From contig JBOHRL010000005.1 in NCBI GenBank assembly GCA_050732695.1, positions 30,417 through 94,416 on the forward strand: a stretch of 64,000 nt of DNA, written 5' to 3'. Positions 27,369-36,421 of this stretch are shown here, one piece after another. The stretch comes from JBFFZF01 sp050732695 (GTDB lineage: Bacteria; Gemmatimonadota; Gemmatimonadetes; Longimicrobiales; RSA9). The translations under genes were made by a program, and so were the position numbers. Numbering within the stretch: position 1 is the stretch's first letter; the number at the start of each line of letters is the position of its first letter. Under the pieces are notes generated by a model. It saw only the letters and a list, made by a program, of their open reading frames with translations. It did no database searches and was not told where the DNA came from.

Positions 27369-29918
27369 ATGAGCAAGGGAATCGCGACCGTACCTGCCGA
27401 AGTGATCCGTCGCCGCACGACGTTGCCGGACGATCTGCCGCAGGCGGATCTGTCGGAGAATGCGCGCATCGTGCTGGCTCGCCGTTATCTGAAGAAGGAT
27501 GAGCGGGGTCGGCCGACGGAGGAGCCCGAGCACATGTTCTGGCGGGTCGCGCACGTGATCGCGGAAGAGGATGCGAAGTACGGTGCGAGTGAGGGCGGTG
27601 TCGAGACGCTGGCGCGAGAGTTTTTCCGGCTCATGACGCAGCGTTATTTCGAGCCGAACTCGCCGACGCTGATGAATGCGGGCCGGCCGCTGGGCCAGCT
27701 GTCGGCGTGTTTCGTGTTGCCGGTCGAGGATGCGATTTCGAACGGGCGGAATGGCATTTACGACACGCTGAAGGCAATGGCGCTGGTGCACCAGTCGGGT
27801 GGTGGTACGGGATTCGGGTTCAGCCGGTTGCGGCCGTCGGGCGATTTTGTGCGATCGACGATGGGTGTGGCGAGCGGGCCGGTCTCGTTCATGAAGCTGT
27901 ATGACGCATCGACCGAAGTTGTGAAGCAGGGTGGTACACGGCGCGGCGCGAACATGGGCATACTGCGCGTCGACCATCCCGACATTCGTGAGTTCATCAC
28001 GTGCAAGCTGGATGTGACGCAGGTCACGAACTTCAACATTTCGGTCGCGGTCACGGACGCGTTCATGGCGGCGGTCAAGGCGGGGACGAAGTACGATCTG
28101 GTGAGTCCGCGCGGGAAGGAAGTCGTGGGTCAGGAAGACGCGCGCGAGATTTTCGATCTGATCGTGCACGGGGCGTGGGCGACGGGCGAGCCTGGTGTGT
28201 TCTTCATCGATCGCGCCAATGAATACAATCCGGTCCCGCACCTTGGTTCGTACGAGGCAACGAATCCATGTGGCGAGCAGCCGCTCCTGCCGTACGATGT
28301 GTGCAATCTGGGCAGCGTGAACGTGGGGTTGTTCGTGCGCGAAGACGCGCCCGTGGACGCGAACTGGCACGAGAAGGTTGACTGGAATGCGTTCCGCCAG
28401 GTGGTGCATCTATCGACGCATTTCCTCGACAACGTGATCGACGCGAACAACTACCCGCTCGAGGAGATCACGGATCTCGCGCAGCGGATCCGCCGGGTGG
28501 GTCTGGGTGTGATGGGATACGCGGACCTGCTGGTGCGGATCGGCGTGCCGTACAACAGCGAAGACGCCATCGATGTTGCGCGCACGGTCATGCGGTTCGT
28601 GGATGAGGAATCGAAGCGGGCCTCGGAGCGGTTGGCGGAATTGCGCGGGACGTTCCCCGAATGGGAGCAGAGCATCTGGGGGCCGGACGAGACATGTGCC
28701 CGGGATGCGGCCGGCGGGCGCATCCGGCCAATGCGCAGGCTGCGCAACTGCAACGTGACGACGGTCGCGCCTACGGGAACGATCTCGATCTTTGCGGATT
28801 GTTCGGGCGGCATCGAGCCGCTGTTCGCGGTGGCGTTCATGCGCAACCAGGCAGGCGCGCTCATGCCGGACGTGAACAAGGACTTCATTGCGCTGGCGAA
28901 AGCGCAGGGCTGGCACAGTGATGCCCTGGTGACGCGCATCGCGGAAGAAGGACATATCCATTTCGACGAAGTCCCGGCAGACGTACAGCGCGCGTTCGTA
29001 ACGGCGCATGACGTGACGCCGGAATGGCACATCCGGACGCAGGCCGCGTTCCAGGAGTTTGTCGACAGCGCGATCTCGAAGACGTGCAATTTCCCGCGTG
29101 AGGCGACGGAGCAGCAGGTTCGCGACATTTACGTGAAAGCGTTCGATCTCGGCTGCAAGGGCGTGACCGTGTACCGTGACGCGTCCCGCCCGCAGCAGGT
29201 GCTGTCTACCGGCAAGACGGCGAAGGAAGTGAGTGGCGCGAGCGCGCAGGCAACAGCCGACCTCGAGGCGGAGCTGGCGGACGCGCGCGAGCGCATTCAC
29301 CGGCTCGAGCACGCACTCGAGGAAAAGCACATCGAGCTGGTCGAGGAGCAGGCGAGCAATCAGCGCCGGCGCACCAAGCGGCAGAGGCCGTCCGTTCTGC
29401 GCGGTACGACTCGCCGCATGCCGAGTCCGCTGGGCGATCTGTATGTCACGGTCAACGAGGACGAGAGCGGCCGTGCGTTCGAGGTCTTCGCGACGCTGGG
29501 CAAGGCGGGTGGCGCAGCAATGGCCGATGCGGAGGCGATCGGCCGGCTCATCTCGCTCGCGCTCCGATCCGGCATCGCGTTCTCCGACGTCATCAAGCAG
29601 CTGCGCGGGATTTCGTGCGACCGCGCGGTCGGCTTCGGCCCCAACAAGGTGCTGTCGATGCCGGACGCGATCGCGCAGGCCCTCGCCCAGCACGAGATGG
29701 AGAAGGAAGGCGTTCAGCAGGAGTTGTCGATCCCGGCCGCATCGCCGGTGACAGCGGGCAAGGCGAATGCGACCGATACGGCGGCGCAGCCGGGTTTCGA
29801 TCTCGGCTACGACCCCGGCGCGACGTTTATCGGCACATGCCCCGACTGCAAGGCCGATCTCCAGTATATGGAAGGTTGCATGAAGTGCCTGGCATGCGGA
29901 TACAGCGAGTGCGGTTGA
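27369..29918 (+). CDS. nrdJ: Adenosylcobalamin-dependent (class II) ribonucleotide reductase
   Basis: NrdJ reduces ribonucleotides to deoxyribonucleotides using a B12-derived radical. The 849-residue protein has the active-site cysteines in LSACFVLP (C114) and NPCGEQPLLPYDVCNLGSV (C301 first), the substrate-loop GGGTGFGFSRLR and GTRRGANMG, and CNVTTVAPTGTIS. After the barrel come a predicted coiled coil (about residues 622-670) and a TSCPD-type domain (SCDRAVGFGPNK). The Zn-ribbon tail has CPDC, CMKC and CGYSEC, used to relay electrons from thioredoxin. The ATG at 27369 begins MSKGIATVPAEV; the open frame upstream is leader. No B12 riboswitch motif was seen, but paired NrdR-like boxes were. 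Confidence 0.95.
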   Translation: MSKGIATVPAEVIRRRTTLPDDLPQADLSENARIVLARRYLKKDERGRPTEEPEHMFWRVAHVIAEEDAKYGASEGGVETLAREFFRLMTQRYFEPNSPTLMNAGRPLGQLSACFVLPVEDAISNGRNGIYDTLKAMALVHQSGGGTGFGFSRLRPSGDFVRSTMGVASGPVSFMKLYDASTEVVKQGGTRRGANMGILRVDHPDIREFITCKLDVTQVTNFNISVAVTDAFMAAVKAGTKYDLVSPRGKEVVGQEDAREIFDLIVHGAWATGEPGVFFIDRANEYNPVPHLGSYEATNPCGEQPLLPYDVCNLGSVNVGLFVREDAPVDANWHEKVDWNAFRQVVHLSTHFLDNVIDANNYPLEEITDLAQRIRRVGLGVMGYADLLVRIGVPYNSEDAIDVARTVMRFVDEESKRASERLAELRGTFPEWEQSIWGPDETCARDAAGGRIRPMRRLRNCNVTTVAPTGTISIFADCSGGIEPLFAVAFMRNQAGALMPDVNKDFIALAKAQGWHSDALVTRIAEEGHIHFDEVPADVQRAFVTAHDVTPEWHIRTQAAFQEFVDSAISKTCNFPREATEQQVRDIYVKAFDLGCKGVTVYRDASRPQQVLSTGKTAKEVSGASAQATADLEAELADARERIHRLEHALEEKHIELVEEQASNQRRRTKRQRPSVLRGTTRRMPSPLGDLYVTVNEDESGRAFEVFATLGKAGGAAMADAEAIGRLISLALRSGIAFSDVIKQLRGISCDRAVGFGPNKVLSMPDAIAQALAQHEMEKEGVQQELSIPAASPVTAGKANATDTAAQPGFDLGYDPGATFIGTCPDCKADLQYMEGCMKCLACGYSECG

Positions 29919-29972
29919 GTGGATAGCGGAGGAGTTGCCCGCCCGACGGGGTGCGCCGTTGTGTTTGAACGG

Positions 29973-30003
29973 AGCGGGGCCGGCTGGAGCAGCCGGCCCC
30001 GCT
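29973..30003. terminator. Strong hairpin between convergent genes
   Basis: A perfect 13-bp stem (AGCGGGGCCGGCT and its complement) closes a five-base loop, 55 bp after the nrdJ stop and 13 bp before the stop of the convergent lipoprotein gene. There is no T-run on either side, so it may act as a bidirectional or Rho-assisted terminator, or protect 3' ends. Confidence 0.7.
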
Positions 30004-30016
30004 GTGCGGGTTGGAC

Positions 30017-30460
30017 TCAGTGCGCGGCGTCGAACAGTTCGCTTTCGCCACAGAAGTCCACAGCTTCAGGCGGTGCTACGGGGCAGATCGTGACCAGGGT
30101 CGAGGTCGAACCGATCCGATCGCCCGCCTGGGCTGTGAGGTACAGCTCGATCGTCATCTGCCTGTCGGCGTCAACAAGGAGGTCCAGCGTCGGACCGATC
30201 ACAGACTGATTGAGCTCAACCGCACCGGGCCATTGGATATCCCAGCGGTACTCGGTGACTTCCGCATCGACGTTCACGAGTTCGGCAGTCCAACGGTATT
30301 GGCCATCCTCCTGAAGCAGAGTCGGACCGACGATACGGACATCGAGTTGGTCCGCGCTGGGCAACGGCGCCCCCAGGACATCGTTTCCGGTGTTGTCTTC
30401 GGTGCAGCCGCTGGCGAAGCCCGCGGCGATCGTCAGGAATGCAGCTACGAGGCGTTTCAT
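30017..30460 (-). CDS. Hypothetical lipoprotein (tandem paralogue A)
   Basis: The 147-residue protein starts MKRLVAAFLTIAAGFASGC, a clean lipoprotein signal with Cys at 19. The mature part begins TEDNTGNDVLGAP and contains VRIVGPTLLQEDGQYRWTAEL, an Ig/PKD-like beta pattern, and ends with a Cys pair (TICPVAP, DFCGES). It is a diverged duplicate of the next gene upstream (start, TE-DN-G-LG, VRI-GP, Y-W-AEL and TICP positions all align). The function is unknown. It is convergent with nrdJ. Confidence 0.72.
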   Translation of the reverse strand: MKRLVAAFLTIAAGFASGCTEDNTGNDVLGAPLPSADQLDVRIVGPTLLQEDGQYRWTAELVNVDAEVTEYRWDIQWPGAVELNQSVIGPTLDLLVDADRQMTIELYLTAQAGDRIGSTSTLVTICPVAPPEAVDFCGESELFDAAH

Positions 30461-30484
30461 CGAAAGTCCTCCGTGATCTTCATC

Positions 30485-30589
30485 GTTTGAGTTTGTGTTC
30501 AGCTTCGATGCTTGTTCGTGAACTCGAGTGTTCGAGTCTGTGTTCGGGTTCGAGATTTCAGCGTTCGAACCTGTGTCTCAGGCTCGATG
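30485..30589. repeat. Degenerate ~26-bp direct repeats, three copies
   Basis: Copies at 30485-30510, 30530-30555 and 30563-30589 share the pattern GTTCGAgTcTGTGTtC followed by ggcTTCGAtG. They lie between the two lipoprotein paralogues, the last copies running into the 3' end of the upstream gene and altering its C-terminal residues. Confidence 0.55.
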
Positions 30590-31046
30590 TCGGGATCGGA
30601 AAGGCACGCCCGGCCAGAGCCAGTTTGGCCGTGCATTCGTCAACAGGTTCCTCGTTGAACGGACAGATGGTGATGAGAATCCGGTCGATTGCCTGCTGGT
30701 CGGCCGAACGAGCCGTCAGCACGATCTCGAAGGACGACCACTCGCTGAGGTCGACATACTCTTCGAGGAACGGCGCTGCAACGACGCGTCGCTGAGCATT
30801 CACGCCGCCGCCGTACGGCAGGATCTCCCAGACGAAGTCCGCGCCACCGTCATTGCCGTGCAGCTCGGCATGCCACGTGTAGCTGCCAGACTCGCGGATG
30901 ACGGCCGGCCCCGCGATTCTGACCTGGAACGCGGACTCGACCGGTTCGACGCCGAGGATGTCGCCCGCGTTATCTGATTCCTCCGTGCACGCACCGGCCA
31001 CAGCGGCCGAGGCCATGATCACGATCGAGGTGAGGATGCGCTTCAT
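30558..31046 (-). CDS. Hypothetical lipoprotein (tandem paralogue B)
   Basis: The 162-residue protein starts at ATG 31046, directly behind a strong GGAGGG site, and begins MKRILTSIVIMASAAVAGAC with Cys at 20. The mature domain (FQVRIAGPAVIRESGSYTWHAEL, cited as its two halves VRIAGP and SYTWHAEL, then ILITICPFNEEPVDEC) parallels paralogue A. The C-terminal tail (PIPTSSLRHRFER) falls in the degenerate repeat block and is probably not conserved. Both genes likely form one transcription unit reading leftward. No family name can be given. Confidence 0.72.
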   Translation of the reverse strand: MKRILTSIVIMASAAVAGACTEESDNAGDILGVEPVESAFQVRIAGPAVIRESGSYTWHAELHGNDGGADFVWEILPYGGGVNAQRRVVAAPFLEEYVDLSEWSSFEIVLTARSADQQAIDRILITICPFNEEPVDECTAKLALAGRAFPIPTSSLRHRFER

Positions 31047-31446
31047 CACTCCCTCCAGTTTCCTGCATCTGTCCGTCCCGCGGAGGCGGGAGCCGAACGC
31101 TGTTCCTGTCGAGTGCGGAAGCGTTGCCCGCTTCAGCCGCCGGGCTGTTTCGTTGTGCCCGACACAGGATGAAACGCAAACGTGAGGGCGAACGGGCCAC
31201 GCGTGCGGGCGAGTCCCATCGCCCGGCGGTGGGGATGGCATGCGTCACGCGCACACGATCGTCTTTCCGCGAACGACAGATCCGTTTGCGCTGCATGGCG
31301 TCGCCCATGCTCGGCCAGAACTGCTCTAATCGCCAGCGTACCGAGTGTTTGGGACGGCATGCACCGGATGTTTGTGTGTGAACGGTCTGTCACTTGCAAT
31401 GGAGGTCCTCAACTGGGAGCACTACGGAACGAGTCAAGGAGGACAG
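31047..31446. other. Divergent intergenic region
   Basis: This 400-bp gap separates the leftward lipoprotein pair from the rightward glycine-zipper lipoprotein. It must hold the promoters for both. Strong ribosome binding sites lie at each end (GGAGGG on the minus strand near 31050-31058 and AAGGAGG at about 31437-31443). No ORF in it looks like protein. Confidence 0.4.
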
Positions 31447-32079
31447 ATGAGCAGCAGGATGATGGCGGGCGCAGCTGCGCTGATGGTGATTGCGGCGTGC
31501 AGCACGGCGCAGCTCGAGAGCGCGAACGAGGTATCGACGCCACCCGCGGGTGCCGCCGGTGAGATCGTGCCGGTCGGCACGGAGTTCAGCGCGGAACTCG
31601 ATCAGACGATCAGCGCGAAGGACAACGACGCCGGTGACGCGTTCACTGCAACGGTGACAGAGGACATTCGTGGCGACGCCGACGTCATCGTGCCGGCGGG
31701 ATCGAAGGTAACGGGTCGCATCACGGGCATCGATGAATCGGAGAAGATCGGCGATCAAGCCGCCATACGCGTGGTGTTCGAAAGCATCAACGTGAATGGA
31801 ACCGAGCACGCGCTATCCGCTGATGTCACGAACGTCGACGTCAGCGTGACGGATCGTGCGAATGTCGAAGATCTCCAGAAGAAGGCAGGCGTCGGTGCGG
31901 CTGCCGGTGCTGTCGTCGGCGCGATCGTGGGTGGTCAGCTGAAGGACATCCTCGTCGGCGGCGCGTTGGGCGCCGGCGCGGGCACAATCATTTCCCTCGG
32001 AACGGGTGACGTCCAGAGCGCACTGCCCGAAGGGAGCGAACTGAACCTGCGTGTGACGGAGCGAGTCGCAATGCGTTGA
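31447..32079 (+). CDS. Glycine-zipper lipoprotein
   Basis: The 210-residue product starts at ATG 31447 behind AAGGAGG. It has a lipoprotein signal MAGAAALMVIAACS with Cys near 18. A beta-rich domain follows (GTEFSAELDQTISAKDNDAG, IVPAGSKVTGRITGIDES), resembling the envelope proteins that carry an SH3-like fold. A glycine zipper follows (GVGAAAGAVVGAIVGGQL, GGALGAGAG; about residues 145-180) able to insert or oligomerise in a membrane. It probably acts at the outer membrane or periplasm. Its last four codons and stop lie in a 28-bp tandem duplication. Confidence 0.75.
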   Translation: MSSRMMAGAAALMVIAACSTAQLESANEVSTPPAGAAGEIVPVGTEFSAELDQTISAKDNDAGDAFTATVTEDIRGDADVIVPAGSKVTGRITGIDESEKIGDQAAIRVVFESINVNGTEHALSADVTNVDVSVTDRANVEDLQKKAGVGAAAGAVVGAIVGGQLKDILVGGALGAGAGTIISLGTGDVQSALPEGSELNLRVTERVAMR

Positions 32080-32120
32080 CCTGCACGGGGAGGTCGCAAT
32101 GCGTTGAACTGCACGTGGAG
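32065..32120. repeat. 28-bp tandem duplication spanning a stop codon
   Basis: Two adjacent 28-bp units (32065-32092, 32093-32120) differ at two positions. The first contains the last codons and stop of the glycine-zipper gene (GTCGCAATGCGTTGA); the second repeats the same codons and stop downstream in non-coding DNA. Confidence 0.85.
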
Positions 32121-32612
32121 CAGGGACGGGCGGGCGCATGCATGAGCGCGCGCCAGCGCATTGAGCCCTCCGCGCGACCTTGCGATCCGGCCATGCGAGC
32201 GCCGGGTCCTGGAGCGCGGGGGCAGGAGTCTGCTGCGCACGAAAAGACCGCCGGTCCCCGCGGGGCGAAACATCGTATTCGCCTGCCGTCCGGAACGCCG
32301 GGTGGCAGGCGAAAACGCAGTACCCTCCGGACGGGCTGTGGCACGGTCGCGCTACACGGCCGGCGGCGCGCCGAGTGCCGAGCGTGCTCGCTGCGCCGAA
32401 CAGCCCTCAACACTCGGCCGAGGGCGTTAAAACGGTCGGACCTGCATCCTGGTCCGGCGCGCCGGGGCGCGCTCGGGATCCTGGGCGCGATGCCGGGTAG
32501 TTGCTCGCCGGGGGCTGCGCAATGCAGATTGAGAAAACGGTGCCTCTGATTGGCCTGCCAATCGCGGGCACGCGCGTCATGCGCGAGGCCCGTCCAACCG
32601 GGGAGGGGTTAG
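32121..32612. other. Intergenic region with one long hairpin
   Basis: No ORF here looks like protein. A perfect 10-bp inverted repeat (TTCGCCTGCC at 32278-32287, complement at 32304-32313) encloses a 16-base loop and could be a terminator-like or regulatory structure. GGGGAGGGG at about 32600 is the ribosome binding site of the DUF3500 gene. Confidence 0.45.
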
Positions 32613-33662
32613 ATGCGATCCGCGCCCGGACTCACCCGCTCCGTCGTACTCGCCGCTCTGATCGTGGGTGCACTGCCCGCGCGCGAGAGCGGCGCCACTG
32701 CACCATCCTCGGCCGCAATGATGCGCGCGACCACGACATTCCTCGAAAGCCTCAACGCCGATCAGCGTTCGAAGGCGGTTTTTGATTTCGAGGACGCGGA
32801 ACGATTGAACTGGCATTTCATCCCGCGCGAGCGGCGAGGTTTACCGCTCAAGGAAATGTCGGAAGCACAGAGGGCGCATGCGCGGGCACTTCTCGAGGCC
32901 GGCCTTGGCCAGCGCGGCTATCTCAAGGCCAGCACTGTGATGGAGCTGGAGACCGTGTTGCGCGAACTGGGCGGCAACCCTGCGACGCGCGATCCCGAGC
33001 TGTATTTCTTCTCCGTCTTCGGCACACCCTCCACCGAACAGCCGTGGGGCTGGCGCGCGGAAGGGCATCACCTTTCGCTCAACTTCACGGTTGTGCAGGG
33101 AACGCTGGTCGCCACGTCGCCATCATTCTTCGGCGCGAATCCGGCGCGTGTCCCGAGCGGCTCGCGCGAGGGCCTGCGAGCGTTGGGGGCCGAAGAGGAT
33201 CTCGCGCGTGAACTCGTGCGCTCGCTCACACCGGAACAGCGCACGACCGCCATACTCGAGATTGAAGCGCCGCGCGACATCATCACGGGCAACGCTGCGC
33301 AGGTGGATCCGCTCGCCCCGGCCGGTCTGGGAATCGACCGCCTCGATGACAATCAGCGCGCCATGTTCGTCCGCCTCATCGACGAATACCTCGCCCGCAC
33401 GGCGGACGATCTCGCCGCGACGCGACGCGCACGTCTCGAAACCACCGACTTCGGCCGGGTCACATTCGCGTGGGCCGGATCGACCGAACCCGGACAGCCT
33501 CACTACTATCGCGTACAGGGACCCACGTTCCTCATCGAGTTCGACAACACACAGGGCAATGCGAATCACATCCACAGCGTATGGCGGGACTTCGAAGGGG
33601 ATTTCGGTCGCGACCTGTTGCGCGAACATTACCGCAACGCGCCGCATTCGCATGGCCACTGA
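32613..33662 (+). CDS. DUF3500 family exported protein
   Basis: The 349-residue protein matches DUF3500: FLESLNADQRSKAVFDFED, NWHFIPRERRGLPLKEM, the central GWRAEGHHLSLNFTV and FFGANPARV segments, and the C-terminal YYRVQGPTFLIEFDN with NHIHSVWRDFEGDFG (each cited in short form). A signal peptide is visible (SVVLAALIVGALPARESGA). The family is a conserved secreted protein of unknown function in soil and environmental bacteria. His clusters (EGHH, NHIH, PHSHGH) suggest metal binding; this is inference. The final codons overlap the small frame at 33652. Confidence 0.88.
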   Translation: MRSAPGLTRSVVLAALIVGALPARESGATAPSSAAMMRATTTFLESLNADQRSKAVFDFEDAERLNWHFIPRERRGLPLKEMSEAQRAHARALLEAGLGQRGYLKASTVMELETVLRELGGNPATRDPELYFFSVFGTPSTEQPWGWRAEGHHLSLNFTVVQGTLVATSPSFFGANPARVPSGSREGLRALGAEEDLARELVRSLTPEQRTTAILEIEAPRDIITGNAAQVDPLAPAGLGIDRLDDNQRAMFVRLIDEYLARTADDLAATRRARLETTDFGRVTFAWAGSTEPGQPHYYRVQGPTFLIEFDNTQGNANHIHSVWRDFEGDFGRDLLREHYRNAPHSHGH

Positions 33663-33870
33663 AACCGTGCGCGTTTCCTGTCTCATCGCCGCACTCCTTG
33701 CCGTCGCGCCCGATGCACAGCGCTACACGGGCGACGACGGCCGCGTGCGTGTGGCCCTCGCGCGCCAGCCGTTTTCCCCGAACGGCACTTCGCAAGGGCC
33801 GGAAACCATGGCCAGCGGCGGCATTCAGCAGATCCTCGCCCGACTCGGGCGGACCGGGTTCCAAAGTTGA
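33652..33870 (+). pseudogene. Short fragment, possibly the 5' remnant of an arginase-family gene
   Basis: A 72-codon frame overlaps the end of the DUF3500 gene and encodes a hydrophobic N-terminus, then DDGRVRVALARQPFSPNG and TSQGPETMASGGIQQILARL. The latter resembles the first strand and 'GP..L...G' helix of ureohydrolase/arginase-type proteins, but the chain stops before any metal site. The DNA from 33871 to 33979 holds no continuation. It may be a truncated gene or an unrelated small protein. Confidence 0.3.
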
Positions 33871-33979
33871 CTCCTTACCCAATCCTCGGCGCAACAGGAC
33901 ATGGCGCTGTCACGCTCAGACAGGCCGGCGTCCCCGGCCCGGGTCGAGGCCGGTGAAGGTTCGTTCGAAGGATAGGGGA

Positions 33980-36400
33980 ATGGGCAAACTCTGGACAATG
34001 GAACCCGGTCCGTTCCTGCTGCTTTTTGTTGGCAGCGGGTGTGCAGCACTCATCTACGAGATCGTGTGGTTTCAGCTGCTGTCGCTGATCGTGGGCTCGT
34101 CGGCGATCTCGATGGGAGTGCTGCTGGCGACGTTCATGGGCGGCATGTGTATCGGCAGCCTCGGTCTGGCGCGGGTCGTCTCCGCGCGCGAACACCCGCT
34201 GCGTGTTTATGCGGTGCTGGAGCTCGGAATCGGAGTGCTGGGGCTCATTGTTCTGTTCGTGCTCCCGTATATCGGCGGTCTGTACACGGCGATCGGCGGA
34301 TCGGGCATCAGCGGTCTCCTGTTCCGAGGCTTTCTGTGCGCGATCTGTCTTCTGCCGCCGACGATACTGATGGGTGCGACGCTGCCGGCGATCGCGCGCT
34401 GGGTCGAGGCGACGCCACGGGGTGTGTCGTGGCTCGGCTTCTTCTACGGTGGCAATACGGCGGGCGCGGTGCTGGGTTGCCTGCTTGCCGGGTTCTATCT
34501 GTTGCGTGTGCACGACATGACGATTGCAACGTTCGTGGCGGTGGCGATCAACCTGTGCGTCGCGGCGATCGCGTACGTGCTCTCGCGCGGGGCGTCGCAC
34601 GAGGCAGCGGTGGACAGCTCGCACGAACGCGAACCCGTCGCGTTTCCGCCTGGCTCGACGCCCGTGCTCGTAGCCATCGCACTCTCGGGGATGACCGCGC
34701 TCGCGGCGGAAGCGGTCTGGTCACGATTGCTGACGCTGCTACTGGGCGGGACCGTATATACGTTCTCGCTCATTCTTGCGGCATTCCTGACCGGTATCGG
34801 CGTGGGCAGTGGTGCGGGTTCCTTTCTTGCGCGAACCACAGGCGATGCACGCCGCGCGCTCGGCGTGTGTCAGCTTCTGCTTGTTGGCGGTCTGGCCTGG
34901 GCCGCGTGGTCGCTGACGCGGACGCTGCCATACTGGCCGGTTAATCCGTGGCTCTCGACACAGCCACGCTTCACGTTCCAGATCGACTTCGTGCGCGCCC
35001 TCTGGACGGTACTCCCGGCCGCGATCCTCTGGGGCGCGAGTTTCCCTCTGGCCCTTGCGGCGATCGCGCGCAAGGGCCAGGACACGGGCCGGCTGGTGGG
35101 CATCGTCTACGCCGCAAACACGGTCGGCGCGATCATCGGGGCACTCTTCGGTTCGCTGCTGATCATCGCATGGCTGGGCACTCAGGCCGCGCAACGTATC
35201 CTCATCGCGCTGGCTGCCCTGTCTTCCGCGATGCTGCTGGTTCCCGTCATCAAGGATGGTACTCGCCGCTTTGCCTTCAACGCGCGCAGTGCGGCATGGG
35301 CCGCGGTCATTCCGGTGGTCGCGATCGTACTGGGTGCGACCGTGGCGGCGCCACCGGGCCTCCTCGTTGCGTACGGGCGCTTCATGGCGACCCGTTATTA
35401 CGATCACGGCGATATCATCTACGTGGGCGAGGGGATGAACTCGTCGATGGCGGTATCGCAACTGTCGAATGGTGTGCTCAACTACCACAATGCGGGGAAA
35501 GTACAGGCGTCGAGCGAACCGCAGGACATGCGACTTCAACGCATGCTCGGCCATCTGACGACGCTGGTGCCCGCGAACGCTGCCTCCGTGCTGGTGATCG
35601 GTTGCGGCGCCGGCGTGACGGCCGGTGCAGTCAGCATCGACCCGAGTGTCCAGCGCGTGACGATTGCGGAGATCGAACCACTCGTGCCTGCCGTCGTATC
35701 ACGGTATTTCGCAGAGCACAACTTCAATGTGATTGCCAATCCGAAGGTTCGGATCGAGATCGATGACGCGCGTCACTATCTCGTGACCACGGATGAGAAG
35801 TTCGATGCCATCACATCGGACCCATTCGATCCGTGGGTCAAAGGCGCAGCCACGCTGTACACGCGCGAGTTCTTCGAGTTGGCCAAACGCCATCTCAACC
35901 CGGGCGGTGTGATCACGGTTTTTGTGCAGTTGTACGAAAGCAATGTCGAGGCCGTGAAAAGCGAGGTCGCGACGTTCCTCGAGGCCTTCCCCGATGGTGT
36001 CGTATTCGGCAACACGAACGATGGCCAGGGTTATGACGTGGTTCTGCTCGGCCAGCTCGATGCTGGTCCGATCGATCTCGAGGCCATCGATGCGAAGCTG
36101 GCCCGGCCCGAGTATGCGCCGGTCGCGATCTCGCTCCAGGAGATCGGCTTCTATTCCGTGATCGACCTGTTCTCGACGTTTGCCGCGCAAGGGCCAATGC
36201 TTTCACAGTGGCTTGCGGACGCGCAGATCAACCGCGACCGCAACCTCCGCCTCCAGTACCTCGCCGGACTGGGTGTCAACCTTTACGAGCAGGACGCGAT
36301 CTACCGCGAGATGATCGCACATCGCTCATTCCCGCAGGGTCTGTTCAGCGGGTCCCCGGATCGGCTGGAGGCGCTTGCGACGCGGATCCTCTGGCGGTGA
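33980..36400 (+). CDS. Fused MFS-like membrane domain / spermidine synthase-like protein (copy 1)
   Basis: The 806-residue protein has about 14 TM helices in the N-terminal two-thirds (LLLFVGSGCAALIYEIVWF opens TM1; LLPPTILMGATLPAIARWVE in the middle). A C-terminal Rossmann domain of the spermidine synthase family follows, with VLVIGCGAGVTAGA, AEIEPLVP, DDARHYL and SDPFDPWVKGAATLYTREFF. Fused 'spermine/spermidine synthase domain' proteins of this build are common in environmental bacteria. Their aminopropyl substrate, or even whether they make polyamines, is not settled. The start MGKLWTMEPGPF was chosen because it gives the same length as the paralogue at 49142-51565. Confidence 0.88.
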   Translation: MGKLWTMEPGPFLLLFVGSGCAALIYEIVWFQLLSLIVGSSAISMGVLLATFMGGMCIGSLGLARVVSAREHPLRVYAVLELGIGVLGLIVLFVLPYIGGLYTAIGGSGISGLLFRGFLCAICLLPPTILMGATLPAIARWVEATPRGVSWLGFFYGGNTAGAVLGCLLAGFYLLRVHDMTIATFVAVAINLCVAAIAYVLSRGASHEAAVDSSHEREPVAFPPGSTPVLVAIALSGMTALAAEAVWSRLLTLLLGGTVYTFSLILAAFLTGIGVGSGAGSFLARTTGDARRALGVCQLLLVGGLAWAAWSLTRTLPYWPVNPWLSTQPRFTFQIDFVRALWTVLPAAILWGASFPLALAAIARKGQDTGRLVGIVYAANTVGAIIGALFGSLLIIAWLGTQAAQRILIALAALSSAMLLVPVIKDGTRRFAFNARSAAWAAVIPVVAIVLGATVAAPPGLLVAYGRFMATRYYDHGDIIYVGEGMNSSMAVSQLSNGVLNYHNAGKVQASSEPQDMRLQRMLGHLTTLVPANAASVLVIGCGAGVTAGAVSIDPSVQRVTIAEIEPLVPAVVSRYFAEHNFNVIANPKVRIEIDDARHYLVTTDEKFDAITSDPFDPWVKGAATLYTREFFELAKRHLNPGGVITVFVQLYESNVEAVKSEVATFLEAFPDGVVFGNTNDGQGYDVVLLGQLDAGPIDLEAIDAKLARPEYAPVAISLQEIGFYSVIDLFSTFAAQGPMLSQWLADAQINRDRNLRLQYLAGLGVNLYEQDAIYREMIAHRSFPQGLFSGSPDRLEALATRILWR

Positions 36401-36421
36401 ATGGTCTGACCTGCATGGCAC

